Positions 50,459 to 60,500 of a stretch of DNA of 64,000 nucleotides are shown here, one piece after another; the stretch's first letter is position 1; each line of letters begins with the position of its first letter. The notes under the pieces were generated by a model that did not search any database, had not been told where the DNA came from, and was given only the letters and a program-made list of their open reading frames with translations. A program made the translations under genes and the position numbers. The stretch is from positions 1 through 64,000 of the forward strand of contig CAMNDJ010000002.1 in assembly GCA_946535225.1 (NCBI GenBank), in the 5' to 3' direction. The DNA comes from an uncultured Lachnospiraceae bacterium. GTDB taxonomy: Bacteria > Bacillota > Clostridia > Lachnospirales > Lachnospiraceae.

Positions 50459-51666
50459 TGGGTTTTGGTTCAAAACTGTTGTCCAAACTGTTCGGAACAG
50501 GATATGACGAGTTCTCAGATCTTGAGATGGATGAAGGACTCGAAGAAGAATTCGAATGGGACTGGGACCATATAATGGAAGAGCGCCATCTGTTCAAGAT
50601 GAGCGATGAAGTCCAGAGAGAGAAATACATAAGGAGTCTCGTGGAGCAGGTAAGGGATGCGTCTGTGGAACTTGATAAGCTCTCAACGGAGTATAATCAG
50701 GTGACAGCCATGTTAAAGGATATGGATGAGATAGATTCCCTGCCGGTCAGTGAGAAGGTCGGGCTTCAGGATTCGGCCAGAAATATCCTTCAGTATGAGG
50801 AAGAGGCCAAGGATTATGAGGCCAAGAGAAGCGCCATAACGGACGAGCAGTTCAGGAGCATGGAGCGATTCGAAGAGAACATGCCAAAGGCCTGTGAGGA
50901 TATGGAAGAGGCGGAGAGATATAAGGGCCTTATCAAGGATGACCTTAGGAAACTGGAAGGCGAGAAACATGCGTATCTGTACAGGCAGGATGAGTTAAGG
51001 ACGGATATAGGCAATTTAAGGGGTATGACGATCATTTGCGTGTTCGCGGCAGTGCTTTGTGTGATCATGCTGCTCGTGCTCCAATTCGGGTTTGAGATGG
51101 ATACACAGATCGGTTATATAGTGACTTCGCTCACGGCGGCCGTCGTCATCACCTTCCTCTACGTAAGATATCTTGACGCAACCAAGGAATTAAAAAGAGT
51201 CGAGAAGGGGATCAACAGGCTGATCCTCTTGCAGAACACCGTAAAGATCCGGTATGTCAACAATACCAATCTTTTAGACTATCTGTATACCAAATATAAT
51301 ACCAAGAGCGCCAAAGAACTCAAGAGAGTCTGGGAGATGTACGAGATTGAGAGGGATCAGCGGCAGCAGGCTGAATTAAATGAAAAGGAACTGACCTTCT
51401 ATCAGGCCGAACTGCTTCATAAGTTAAGAAAATATCAGTTAAACGACGTATATGCCTGGCTTCATAATCCGCTTGCGATAATAGAGCACAACGAGATGGT
51501 GGAACTCAGACACGCACATATTTTGCAGAGGCAGAAATTAAGAGCCAGAATGGATTATAATAAGAGGCTGGCCAAAGAGGGACAGGATGAACTCAAGGAA
51601 TTCGTGAGACAGTATCCGGAGTATGCATCTGAAGCCCTTAACATGGTAGAGAGATATTCGAGATGA
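50458..51666 (+). CDS. coiled-coil protein with two membrane spans
   Basis: 402 aa. An acidic N-terminus (DEFSDLEMDEGLEEEFEWDW), a coiled coil (about 50-190, REKYIRSLVEQVRDASVELDKL), two adjacent spans (about 190-240: MTIICVFAAVLCVIMLLVLQF and IGYIVTSLTAAVVITFLYVRY) with a very short outside loop, then a second cytosolic coiled coil (YLDATKELKRVEKGINRLILLQN). Both ends are therefore predicted to be cytosolic. It is the membrane anchor of the cluster. Its start codon shares a base with the previous stop. No family is recognised. Confidence 0.8.
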   Translation: MGFGSKLLSKLFGTGYDEFSDLEMDEGLEEEFEWDWDHIMEERHLFKMSDEVQREKYIRSLVEQVRDASVELDKLSTEYNQVTAMLKDMDEIDSLPVSEKVGLQDSARNILQYEEEAKDYEAKRSAITDEQFRSMERFEENMPKACEDMEEAERYKGLIKDDLRKLEGEKHAYLYRQDELRTDIGNLRGMTIICVFAAVLCVIMLLVLQFGFEMDTQIGYIVTSLTAAVVITFLYVRYLDATKELKRVEKGINRLILLQNTVKIRYVNNTNLLDYLYTKYNTKSAKELKRVWEMYEIERDQRQQAELNEKELTFYQAELLHKLRKYQLNDVYAWLHNPLAIIEHNEMVELRHAHILQRQKLRARMDYNKRLAKEGQDELKEFVRQYPEYASEALNMVERYSR

Positions 51667-51668
51667 TG

Positions 51669-51697
51669 TTGACAGAAATGTGCCCGTAGGGTACTAT
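51669..51697 (+). promoter_or_regulatory. promoter of the amino-acid ABC operon
   Basis: TTGACA (51669-51674), 17-base spacer, TACTAT (51692-51697), starting 3 bases after the preceding stop. The predicted leader is about 50 nt. Confidence 0.85.
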
Positions 51698-51756
51698 TAT
51701 CAAGTCGCTTTAGCGCGCTACCAAGATAGTTTTGATGAGGAAGGAACGGAAATAAC

Positions 51757-52572
51757 ATGAAAAAGTTTATCACGGTCATTTGTTTGATGATATGCACGAT
51801 CGCTCTTGTATCATGCGGAAAAAAGCAGGATGCGGGCGGATCTGACAGAAAGACGTTTACTGTAGGATTTGATGCGGAATTTCCTCCCTACGGATATCTG
51901 GATGAGAGCACCGGTGAGTATGTGGGCTTTGATCTGGATCTTGCAGCGGAAGTATGTAAGCGTAACGGATGGGAACTCATAAAGCAGCCGATCGACTGGG
52001 ATGCCAAGGATATGGAGCTTAATTCAGGTGCCATAGACTGTATATGGAACGGCTTTACGATCAACGGAAGAGAGGATCAGTATACATGGTCTGTGCCTTA
52101 TGTGGACAACAGCCAGGTATTTGTGGTATCCGCTTCATCAGGGATCAAGACCAAAGCGGATCTTGCAGGCAAGACAGTAGGAGTACAGAAGGATTCATCG
52201 GCACTCGCCGCACTTGAAGACGAAGAGACTCCTGAGAATATCGAACTTAAGGATTCATTTGCGAATCTTATACAGTATGCCGATTACAATACGGGATTCA
52301 TGGATCTCGAGGCCGGTGCCATAGATTGTCTCGCACTTGATATAGGTGTTGCCAATTTCCAGGTTTCACAGAGAGAAGCAGGTGCATATGTCATTCTCGA
52401 CGACAAGCTTTCTTTGGAGCAGTATGGTATTGGCTTTAAGCTCGGTAATGAAGAGCTTAAGAATACCGTAGAGAAGACACTCCTTGAGATGGTCGATGAC
52501 GGCACGTTTATGAAGATCGCCGGAAACTATTCGGATTTCGGGCTTACTGACAGTGTATGTCTGGGTAAATAA
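51757..52572 (+). CDS. polar amino-acid ABC transporter binding lipoprotein
   Basis: 271 aa. Lipobox signal (CTIALVSCGKK), then a family-3 binding fold: FTVGFDAEFPPYGYLDESTGEYVGFDLDLAAEVCKRNG, and the VGVQKDSSALAAL hinge strand. The GFDLDLA segment with a conserved ligand-site Asp/Arg pattern points to cystine, glutamine or another polar amino acid. Start ATG 51757 follows AGGAAGGAACGG. Permease and ATPase genes follow directly, giving a complete importer. Confidence 0.95.
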   Translation: MKKFITVICLMICTIALVSCGKKQDAGGSDRKTFTVGFDAEFPPYGYLDESTGEYVGFDLDLAAEVCKRNGWELIKQPIDWDAKDMELNSGAIDCIWNGFTINGREDQYTWSVPYVDNSQVFVVSASSGIKTKADLAGKTVGVQKDSSALAALEDEETPENIELKDSFANLIQYADYNTGFMDLEAGAIDCLALDIGVANFQVSQREAGAYVILDDKLSLEQYGIGFKLGNEELKNTVEKTLLEMVDDGTFMKIAGNYSDFGLTDSVCLGK

Positions 52573-52582
52573 CAGGTAGGAT

Positions 52583-53227
52583 ATGAGTACGACTTTTATG
52601 CAGTTACTCTCGGGAATGGTGGTGTCGGTGGAGATATTCCTTCTGACGCTGCTCTTCTCGCTTCCGTTAGGACTTTTAGTCTCGTTCGGAAGAATGTCAA
52701 GAAACAGAATATTGCAGGGGTTAGTCAAGGTTTATATAGCGATAATGAGAGGTACACCACTTATGCTGCAGCTTATAGTGGTGTATTTTGCGCCGTTCTA
52801 TATATTCGGGATACCGATAGCACCGGAATACAGGTTCATTGCCGTGATCATCGCGTTTTCGATCAATTATGCGGCTTATTTTGCCGAGATATACAGGGCA
52901 GGCATAGAATCGATGCCCGTCGGGCAGTATGAAGCGGCTGCGGTATTGGGATACAGTAAGTCGCAGACATTTTTCAAGATCATATTCCCGCAGGTGATCA
53001 AGCGTATACTGCCTCCGGTGACCAATGAGACCATAACGTTAGTCAAGGATACATCGCTTGCTTTTGTGATCGCTGTTGCGGAGATGTTCACGATAGCCAA
53101 GCAGATCTCTGCCAAACAGGCATCGGTCACGGCACTCATGGTCGCAGGACTGTTTTATTTTGTGTTCAACTACGTAGTTGCATTTATTATGGAGAAGTTT
53201 GAGAAAAAACTCTCCTACTACAGATAA
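52583..53227 (+). CDS. polar amino-acid ABC transporter permease
   Basis: 214 aa, HisM/GlnP-type permease with about five spans. The typical start (FMQLLSGMVVSVEIFLLTLLFSLPLGLLVSFGRMS) and the EAA loop EAAAVLGYSKSQTFFKIIFPQVIKRILPP are present. It forms the membrane channel, probably as a homodimer because there is only one permease gene. It lies 10 bases after the binding protein gene. Confidence 0.95.
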   Translation: MSTTFMQLLSGMVVSVEIFLLTLLFSLPLGLLVSFGRMSRNRILQGLVKVYIAIMRGTPLMLQLIVVYFAPFYIFGIPIAPEYRFIAVIIAFSINYAAYFAEIYRAGIESMPVGQYEAAAVLGYSKSQTFFKIIFPQVIKRILPPVTNETITLVKDTSLAFVIAVAEMFTIAKQISAKQASVTALMVAGLFYFVFNYVVAFIMEKFEKKLSYYR

Positions 53228-53242
53228 GGATCAAGGACTGAT

Positions 53243-54007
53243 ATGGAAGACAGAAACCTTCTTACAATAGAACATATGAAGAAGCATTTCGGGGATACTT
53301 CCGTGTTGTTCGACATTTCGCTCAAGGTTAATAAGGGTGAGGTGGTATCCGTGATCGGTCCTTCAGGTTCGGGCAAGTCGACGCTGCTTCGATGTGCGAC
53401 TCTGCTTGAGGAGATGGATGACGGTTCACTTATTTATTCCGGAAGATATGCCGCTAAGAGCGAAGGAGATAAGAGTGTATATGCTTCCAAAGAAGATCTT
53501 AGGAAGATAAAGAGATCGTTCGGGCTGGTATTCCAGAACTTCAATCTTTTCCCGCACTATTCGGTGATACAGAACATTACCGATGCGCCCATAAGCGTAG
53601 CGGGTGTCGGAAGGGAAGAAGCTGTGAGCAAGGCAAGGCAACTGCTTGACATGTTCGGCTTAAGTGACAAGGAGAATGCCTATCCGTGCGAGCTGTCCGG
53701 CGGACAGCAGCAGAGGGTGGCCATAGCAAGAGCGCTGGCATTAGAACCGGAGATATTGTTCTTTGATGAACCGACTTCGGCTTTGGATCCGCTCCTTACA
53801 GGCGAAGTGTTAAGCGTGATAAGGCGTCTTGCGGATGAGCATATGACGATGGTCATCGTCACCCATGAGATGGAGTTTGCAAGAGAAGTGTCCGACAGGA
53901 TATTGTTCATAGAAAAGGGTTACGTCGTGGAAGAAGGGACTCCGGAGGAACTGTTTGCTTCGGACAATCCCAGAGTCAGAGATTTTATCGGAAGCATAAG
54001 GAAGTGA
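53243..54007 (+). CDS. polar amino-acid ABC transporter ATPase
   Basis: 254 aa. Walker A GPSGSGKSTLLRC, Q-loop region FGLVFQNFNLFPHYSV, signature LSGGQQQRVAIARALA, Walker B ILFFDEPTSALDP, and switch VTHEMEFAREV: the GlnQ/HisP group. A modest insert after Walker A (SGRYAAKSEGDKSVYASKEDL) is longer than in GlnQ. It completes the three-gene importer, with purB 10 bases downstream. Confidence 0.96.
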   Translation: MEDRNLLTIEHMKKHFGDTSVLFDISLKVNKGEVVSVIGPSGSGKSTLLRCATLLEEMDDGSLIYSGRYAAKSEGDKSVYASKEDLRKIKRSFGLVFQNFNLFPHYSVIQNITDAPISVAGVGREEAVSKARQLLDMFGLSDKENAYPCELSGGQQQRVAIARALALEPEILFFDEPTSALDPLLTGEVLSVIRRLADEHMTMVIVTHEMEFAREVSDRILFIEKGYVVEEGTPEELFASDNPRVRDFIGSIRK

Positions 54008-54017
54008 GAGGAGAACA

Positions 54018-55451
54018 ATGGGTACAGACGGTTTTATCAGTCCGCTTTCGGAGAGATATGCGAGCAAGGAGATGCAGCATATTTTCTCTCAGGACAAGAA
54101 GTTCAGGACTTGGAGGAGACTTTGGCTTGCGCTCGCAGAGACAGAGAAGGAGCTTGGACTTGACATCACGGATGAGCAGATAGAAGAGTTAAGGAGCCAT
54201 CTGGATGATATCAATTATGATGTGGCCAAGGCCAGAGAGAAAGAGGTGCGTCATGACGTAATGAGCCATGTATACGCATACGGCGTACAGTGCCCCAAGG
54301 CCAAGGGCATAATTCACCTGGGTGCTACGAGCTGCTATGTCGGGGACAATACAGATATCATCATTATGACCGAGGCTCTTAAGCTCGTTAAGCGCAAACT
54401 TTTAAACGTTATGAGCGAGCTTGCGGATTTTGCGGAAAAATACAAGGATCAGCCGACTTTGGCTTTCACGCATTTCCAGCCCGCCCAGCCGACCACCGTG
54501 GGCAAGAGAGCGAGTTTATGGCTCAATGAGTTTGCCATGGATTATGAAGACATATGCTATGTGATCTCCGGAATGAAGCTGCTCGGAAGCAAAGGTACTA
54601 CGGGTACACAGGCTTCTTTCTTAGAACTCTTTAACGGAGATGAGGACAAGATAGATCAGATAGATCCTAAGATCGCAAAGAAGATGGGCTTTGACGCATG
54701 TGTTCCGGTTTCGGGACAGACATATTCGCGCAAGGTCGATACAAGAGTCTTGAATGTGCTTGCGGGGATCGCGGCATCAGCCACCAAGATGAGCAATGAC
54801 ATAAGGCTTTTGCAGCATCTTAAAGAAGTGGAGGAGCCGTTTGAGAAGAGTCAGATAGGCTCGTCTGCAATGGCATACAAGAGAAACCCCATGAGAAGCG
54901 AAAGGATCGCCTCTCTTAGCAGATATGTGATCTGTGATGCACTTAATCCGGCGATAACTTCTGCAACGCAGTGGTTTGAGAGGACGCTTGACGATTCGGC
55001 CAATAAGAGACTGGCCATACCGGAAGGATTCCTTGCTGTAGACGGTATATTGGATCTGTGCATCAATGTGGTAGACGGACTTGTGGTGTATCCCAAAGTC
55101 ATAGAGAAGCATATGATGGCGGAACTGCCGTTCATGGCTACCGAGAATATCATGATGGATGCGGTCAAAGCAGGCGGAGACAGACAGGAACTTCATGAGA
55201 AGATCCGCACGCTTTCGATGCAGGCCGGAAGAGCCGTCAAAGAAGAAGGCAGGGACAATGATCTGTTAGAGAGGATCGCGGCAGATGAGTCATTCGGCTT
55301 AAGCCTTGAGGAACTTAAGGAGGCCATGAAGCCGGAGAAATACGTGGGAAGAAGTGCAAGACAGGTTGAAGTGTTCTTAAGAGACGTGATCCGTCCCATT
55401 CTTGATGAGAATCGTGACAGTCTCGGAATGAACGCAGAGATAAACGTTTAG
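54018..55451 (+). CDS. purB: adenylosuccinate lyase
   Basis: 477 aa. PurB splits SAICAR and adenylosuccinate, releasing fumarate. Motifs: the active-site HDVMSHVYAYG, HLGATSCYVGDNTDIIIM, TFAHFQ-equivalent LAFTHFQPAQPTTVGKR, and the mobile signature loop GSSAMAYKRNPMRSE. At 477 residues it belongs to the longer group, similar to eukaryotic forms. Start ATG 54018 follows GAGAGGAGAAC. It is followed by purA at 9 bases, giving the two-step IMP to AMP branch in one transcript with the amino-acid importer. Confidence 0.97.
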   Translation: MGTDGFISPLSERYASKEMQHIFSQDKKFRTWRRLWLALAETEKELGLDITDEQIEELRSHLDDINYDVAKAREKEVRHDVMSHVYAYGVQCPKAKGIIHLGATSCYVGDNTDIIIMTEALKLVKRKLLNVMSELADFAEKYKDQPTLAFTHFQPAQPTTVGKRASLWLNEFAMDYEDICYVISGMKLLGSKGTTGTQASFLELFNGDEDKIDQIDPKIAKKMGFDACVPVSGQTYSRKVDTRVLNVLAGIAASATKMSNDIRLLQHLKEVEEPFEKSQIGSSAMAYKRNPMRSERIASLSRYVICDALNPAITSATQWFERTLDDSANKRLAIPEGFLAVDGILDLCINVVDGLVVYPKVIEKHMMAELPFMATENIMMDAVKAGGDRQELHEKIRTLSMQAGRAVKEEGRDNDLLERIAADESFGLSLEELKEAMKPEKYVGRSARQVEVFLRDVIRPILDENRDSLGMNAEINV

Positions 55452-55460
55452 GAGGTCATT

Positions 55461-56753
55461 ATGGTTAAAGCGGTTGTAGGAGCCAATTGGGGCGACGAAG
55501 GAAAGGGAAAGATAACTGATATGATGGCGGCTAAGGCCGATATCATAGTAAGATTCCAGGGAGGAGCAAATGCCGGACATACTATTGTCAACGGATACGG
55601 CAAGTTTGCTCTTCATACATTGCCCAGCGGTGTGTTCTATGATCACACAACAAGTATAATCGGCAACGGGGTAGCTCTCAATATCCCTATTCTCATGAAC
55701 GAGATACAGTCGATCGTGGATAAGGGAGTTCCCAAGCCCAGGATCTTAGTATCAGACAGGGCACAGATCGTTATGCCTTATCATATACTGCTCGATCAGT
55801 ATGAAGAGGAGAGACTCGCAGGCAAATCCTTTGGTTCGACCAAATCGGGTATAGCTCCTTTCTATTCAGACAAATATGCGAAGATAGGCTTCCAGGTAAG
55901 CGAACTCTTTGATGATGAGCTGCTTAAGGAGAAGGTGGAGCGAGTATGTGAGATCAAGAACATCCTCTTTGAACATATGTATCACAAAGAGAAGATAGAT
56001 CCGGCAGCTCTGCTTGATACACTGCATGAATACAGGGATATGATAGCGCCTTATGTATGCGATACTTCTTTGTATATATCAAATGCGCTTAAAGAAGGTA
56101 AGACGGTGCTTTTGGAGGGACAGCTCGGTACTCTCAAGGATCCCGATCACGGAATATATCCGATGGTAACCTCCTCATCAACGCTTGCGGCTTACGGTGC
56201 CATAGGAGCGGGTATCGCGCCTTATGAGATCGGGCAGATAGTGACGGTATGTAAGGCATACTCTTCTGCAGTCGGAGCAGGTGCTTTTGTTTCTGAGATA
56301 TTCGGAGATGAAGCGGATGAACTGAGACGTCGCGGGGGCGATGGCGGAGAATACGGTGCAACGACAGGCCGTCCGAGGAGAATGGGATGGTTTGACTGCG
56401 TGGCGAGTAAGTACGGCTGCCGTATGCAGGGTACAACGGATGTTGCGTTCACTGTGCTCGATGTGCTGGGTTATCTTGATGAGATCCCGGTATGCGTGGG
56501 CTATGAGATAGACGGTAAGGTTACGGATGAATTCCCGGTCACCAGACTGCTTGAGAAAGCTAAGCCCGTGATAGAGAAACTCCCGGGTTGGAAATGTGAT
56601 ATCAGAGGCATCAGAGAATATGATAAGCTTCCCAAGGAGTGCAGGGACTATATCGAGTTCATAGAAGATAAGATAGGTTATCCCATAACTATGGTATCTA
56701 ACGGCCCCGGCAGAGATGATATCATCTACAGAAAGAGCAAGTATTCCAAATGA
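55461..56753 (+). CDS. purA: adenylosuccinate synthetase
   Basis: 430 aa. PurA links aspartate to IMP using GTP. Motifs: the opening VVGANWGDEGKGKITDMMA with the catalytic Asp and P-loop, QGGANAGHTIV with the catalytic His, GSTKSGIAPFYSDKYAK, and TTGRPRRMGWFD. Start ATG 55461 follows TTAGGAGGTCATT. It overlaps the HAD gene by 4 bases. Confidence 0.97.
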   Translation: MVKAVVGANWGDEGKGKITDMMAAKADIIVRFQGGANAGHTIVNGYGKFALHTLPSGVFYDHTTSIIGNGVALNIPILMNEIQSIVDKGVPKPRILVSDRAQIVMPYHILLDQYEEERLAGKSFGSTKSGIAPFYSDKYAKIGFQVSELFDDELLKEKVERVCEIKNILFEHMYHKEKIDPAALLDTLHEYRDMIAPYVCDTSLYISNALKEGKTVLLEGQLGTLKDPDHGIYPMVTSSSTLAAYGAIGAGIAPYEIGQIVTVCKAYSSAVGAGAFVSEIFGDEADELRRRGGDGGEYGATTGRPRRMGWFDCVASKYGCRMQGTTDVAFTVLDVLGYLDEIPVCVGYEIDGKVTDEFPVTRLLEKAKPVIEKLPGWKCDIRGIREYDKLPKECRDYIEFIEDKIGYPITMVSNGPGRDDIIYRKSKYSK

Positions 56754-57358
56754 TAGATACCGTGATATTTGATGTGGGCAATGTTCTGACTCGTTTCGGA
56801 TGGCAGGATTTCATAAGGTCATTCGGATACAGCGAGGATATATGCAAGCGAGTGGGTGATTCGACGATAGAAAGCCGGTACTGGAAGGAATATGACAGAG
56901 GTGTCATGACAAATGACGAGATCGTCAACTTGTTTGTGAGCCTTGATAAAGGCGTGGAAGAGCAGATAAGAGAAACGATGAAATGCTTTACCGGGATACT
57001 GACTCCGGCAGATTACGCCATTCCCTGGATACAGGAACTGAAGAGAAGGGGATTACGGGTGTTATTTCTGTCAAACTTCTCAAAAAGGGCTTATGAGGAG
57101 TGTGCCGATGCTCTTGGTTTCCTTGAATATGTGGATGGCGGGATATTCTCTTATGAAGTAAAACTCATCAAACCGGATCCTGCCATATACAGATGCCTGA
57201 CGGACAGATACGCTCTTACCCCTTCAAACTGCGTTTTCATAGATGATCTGGAGGATAATGTGGCTGCAGGTGCGGCAGCGGGATTTCAGACCATTCTCTT
57301 TGAGGAATACGAGCAGGCCCGAGCAGAGCTTGAACAGGTACTAAAACATACTGAATAA
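56750..57358 (+). CDS. HAD family phosphatase (YihX-like)
   Basis: 202 aa. Motif I is VIFDVGNVLTRFGW, the DxGNV variant of the YihX-type HAD-IA group; motif II lies in LFLSNFSKRAY, the Lys in EVKLIKPDPAIYRCL, and motif IV in CVFIDDLEDNVAAGAAAG. Such enzymes hydrolyse sugar phosphates (YihX: glucose-1-phosphate) or nucleotides. Position after purA, with a 4-base overlap, suggests a nucleotide monophosphate or related metabolite, but this is inference. A terminator follows. Confidence 0.9.
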   Translation: MIDTVIFDVGNVLTRFGWQDFIRSFGYSEDICKRVGDSTIESRYWKEYDRGVMTNDEIVNLFVSLDKGVEEQIRETMKCFTGILTPADYAIPWIQELKRRGLRVLFLSNFSKRAYEECADALGFLEYVDGGIFSYEVKLIKPDPAIYRCLTDRYALTPSNCVFIDDLEDNVAAGAAAGFQTILFEEYEQARAELEQVLKHTE

Positions 57359-57369
57359 GTCAAAAATGT

Positions 57370-57400
57370 ATAACACCACAATATTTTGTGGTGTTATTTT
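57370..57400 (+). terminator. terminator of the purB-purA operon
   Basis: ATAACACCACAA (57370-57381) pairs perfectly with TTGTGGTGTTAT (57386-57397), 4-base loop, then TTT. Confidence 0.85.
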
Positions 57401-57447
57401 AGTACTACTAAAAAAGTCAGCAAAATACTGGTCCGAAAGCGTGTGAG

Positions 57448-57490
57448 GTACTATAGTACTATGGCGCAGAATTGTGCATTATGCTATATT
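57448..57490 (+). promoter_or_regulatory. palindrome and extended -10 upstream of the GGDEF-EAL gene
   Basis: A 12-base perfect palindrome GTACTATAGTAC (57448-57459) precedes an extended -10, TGCTATATT (57482-57490); the -35 is weak. A related AGTACTACT lies at 57401-57409. The palindrome may be an operator. No c-di-GMP riboswitch consensus is visible. Confidence 0.4.
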
Positions 57491-57524
57491 GGTTTAAATA
57501 GGTGTATTGGGTATTCGGAGGGTT

Positions 57525-60500
57525 ATGAATTTCCATTCCAAGCGTTTCATCAAAATGACGGGACTATCTGAGACAGCCAGAGTTGACAGGGTTGTCTTGT
57601 TGTGTTACGCGGTCTGTGCATTGGTGATGACACTTTTCGGAAGACTTGATATGTATGATATTACGGGAGCTGAAGGGATAGATCTTTTGATATCCGTCAG
57701 CTTCTATATTTTGTTATGGCTTCCCGTTGCGATCGGTAAGTTCGGCTTCTACAAACTGATACACAGAGACCGGAACATAAGATTTATGGTATTCGGCCTG
57801 TTCTTAGTCTTCTATGCATTCCTGCTCCTTACCGACGACAGTTATGAATGTGCATATATCGCCATACCTTTCTCCATACTGACGATCGCATACAGCAGCA
57901 CGAGATTATCGGTGATAGTAGCTTTCTCATGTATGGCGATGTCCGGACTATATGCCGCTATACCGTATATCCGGGGCGATATATCGACATCGGAAGACAG
58001 GTCCTATGCATTTATCATTATCCTTTCAGTCGCACTTTTCCTTAATCAGATGACCTATCTCATTGAACAGAGAGCCCGTCGCAGAAGAACGGAGCTCATT
58101 AATGAGAGGAACCGTCTTAAGTCGTTTGTTGCCGTCGGAATAGAGCGTATATTCGAATACGATATTCCCGGCGACTGCTTTATGACTGCCAAGAGTAAGG
58201 ACGGCAATTACGGTGAAGAGAGATATATAGAGAATTTCCGCGATTCGGTCAAGCGTATGCGTTATGTTCTGTATGCGGACTGGGATCGCTTTGATGATTT
58301 CATATCTGACTGCGATAACGGTGTCGAAGTCATAGAGAGGCAGTTTCGCTTAAGAGACAGGAATGCGGATTATAAGTGGTTTGCGATAAGAGGTCATTCC
58401 ATTAAGGATGAAAAGGGCAATGTGATAAAGGTCGTCGGCGTTATGGAGAATATCGACGAGCTTAAGCGCATGGAGATCAGACAGGCCGATGAGAACATGC
58501 GTGATCCTCTGACCAAGCTCTACAGAAGAGATTATGCAAGAGAGCTCATCGACGACTTCCTTAAGAAGCAGGAAGAGAGCGACAGACCCGAGTTTGCCGG
58601 TATACTTGCCATCGATATAGATAATTTCGATATACTCTGTGACCGCATGGGTAAAGCTTTCGGTGATGAGATACTCAAGAACATTGCATCCGATCTGGAT
58701 GCGATATTCTATCCCACGGATGTGCTCGGCAGGATCGGGGGAGATGAATTCGTCATCCTGATGAAGAACATCGTGGATGTTCGTGATATCGACAAGAAGA
58801 TAAGAGAGATACAGAGAGTCATCAACCATACTTATGTCGGGGAGAATGTAAGCTTCGGATCGACAGTCGGAATAGGTGCTTCCGTATATCCTACTGACGG
58901 TGAAGACTTTGAGACACTCTTCGATAAGGCCGAGAAAGCCCTGTTCCATGCAAAGAGCGCAGGCAAGAACTGTTACGGATTCTACCTTGCGGCCAAAGAG
59001 GATGTATATAATGAATATCCTATCGAGGAGAGGCGTGAGAGGATAGCGAGACTTGACAGAGAAGCCATGGAGAGCGGAAATGCTTCGGATTCCCTTATAG
59101 AACTTGCATTCAAACTGATAGATGAGTCTAAGGATACAGACAGTGCCATCAACCTTCTCATAAGACAGGTGGCAAGACAGATGAGCCTCGGAGGTATAAG
59201 GATCAAAGCCCGTGTAGGCAAGGAATTCAGGACTGTCAATATGTATCAGTGCTGTACCGTTCCCGAGATGGACTTCGACGGCGCCGAGATGACATACACG
59301 TTCGAGCAGTGGTCGGATATGCTCGAAGAATACAGAGAGAACAACAATATCATAGTATGCGACAGCGTTATGGATATAGCTAATCCCGTAACGAGGCAGC
59401 TGATGCTCATATCCGGAGCCAAGTCCTATGTTGGATGTGCGTTTACGGACAAGGGAGAATTTGCCGGCAGCATAGATTTCGTCGATTTCTCAGGACCGAG
59501 GGCATGGACGGCAGGTGATCTTACGACGATAAGAGCCGTTACCAACGTGGTATCGTCTTATCTGCTCAAGATGAAAGCGTATGAGGATGCATCCGATACT
59601 ATCGAGAGACTCACGGGTTACGACGGAGTGACCGGACTCATGACATATGAGAAGTTCCTCACCATGGTCAGCGAGTATATCGAGAATGCGCCACACGGCA
59701 ATTACGCCATGGTATATATGGACTTCAGTAACTTCAAATACGTCAATGAGACGTACGGTTACGAGACCGGTGATAAGATACTCAGGGAACTCGTAAACGA
59801 AGCATCGGGATACGGAGAATTCTTCGTATACGGAAGCCGTGTATTCTCCGACAATATGGTAATGTTAGCGCGTATGGGTAACAGGACCGAAGAGGAGATC
59901 GTATCGGCCTTCGAGAGAGCCAGCAAGCTGTTTGCCGACAGGATGCAGAGGGAATACATAGACAGCAAGCTCATTCTCGATATAGGTGTATGCACGTTTG
60001 AGATCTGCGGGCGTCCGGTACCGCTTAAGAACATAATCTCCAATGCAAATATGGCACGTAAGAGAGCCAAGCTTCCCGACAGTCCCAGATGTATCGTATA
60101 CAACGAGGGCATGGGCGCTGAGGTTCGTGCAGAGGTGGCTTATGCCAACGATATGGAGGATGCGTTCAGAAATCACGAATTTGTCGTATATATGCAGCCT
60201 AAGGTCGATCTTGTCACCAATGAGATAGAAGGTGCAGAGGCATTGATCAGATGGAAGAAGCAGGACGGCACACTCATCTTCCCCAACGATTTCATTCCGG
60301 TATTCGAGAAGAACAAGAGCATAACGCTCCTTGATTACTACGTATATGATGAAGTATGCAAGTACCTGCGCCGCAGGATGGACGAAGGCAAGAGGATCGT
60401 CAGGGTATCGGTCAACGTATCGAGAGTCCATCTGTTCTCTATCAATGAACTTGTGAGCTATATAAGGAGCCTTATCGTCAAATACGAGATACCGCCGCAG

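Noticed and set aside
57359-57524. Cyclic-di-GMP riboswitch before the GGDEF-EAL gene
   Set aside because: No GEMM consensus is present; the stretch holds a terminator, a palindrome and a promoter.
57386-57571. 61-aa plus-strand ORF between purA-HAD and the GGDEF gene
   Set aside because: It overlaps the terminator tail, promoter and start of the large gene, and has no ribosome site or family.
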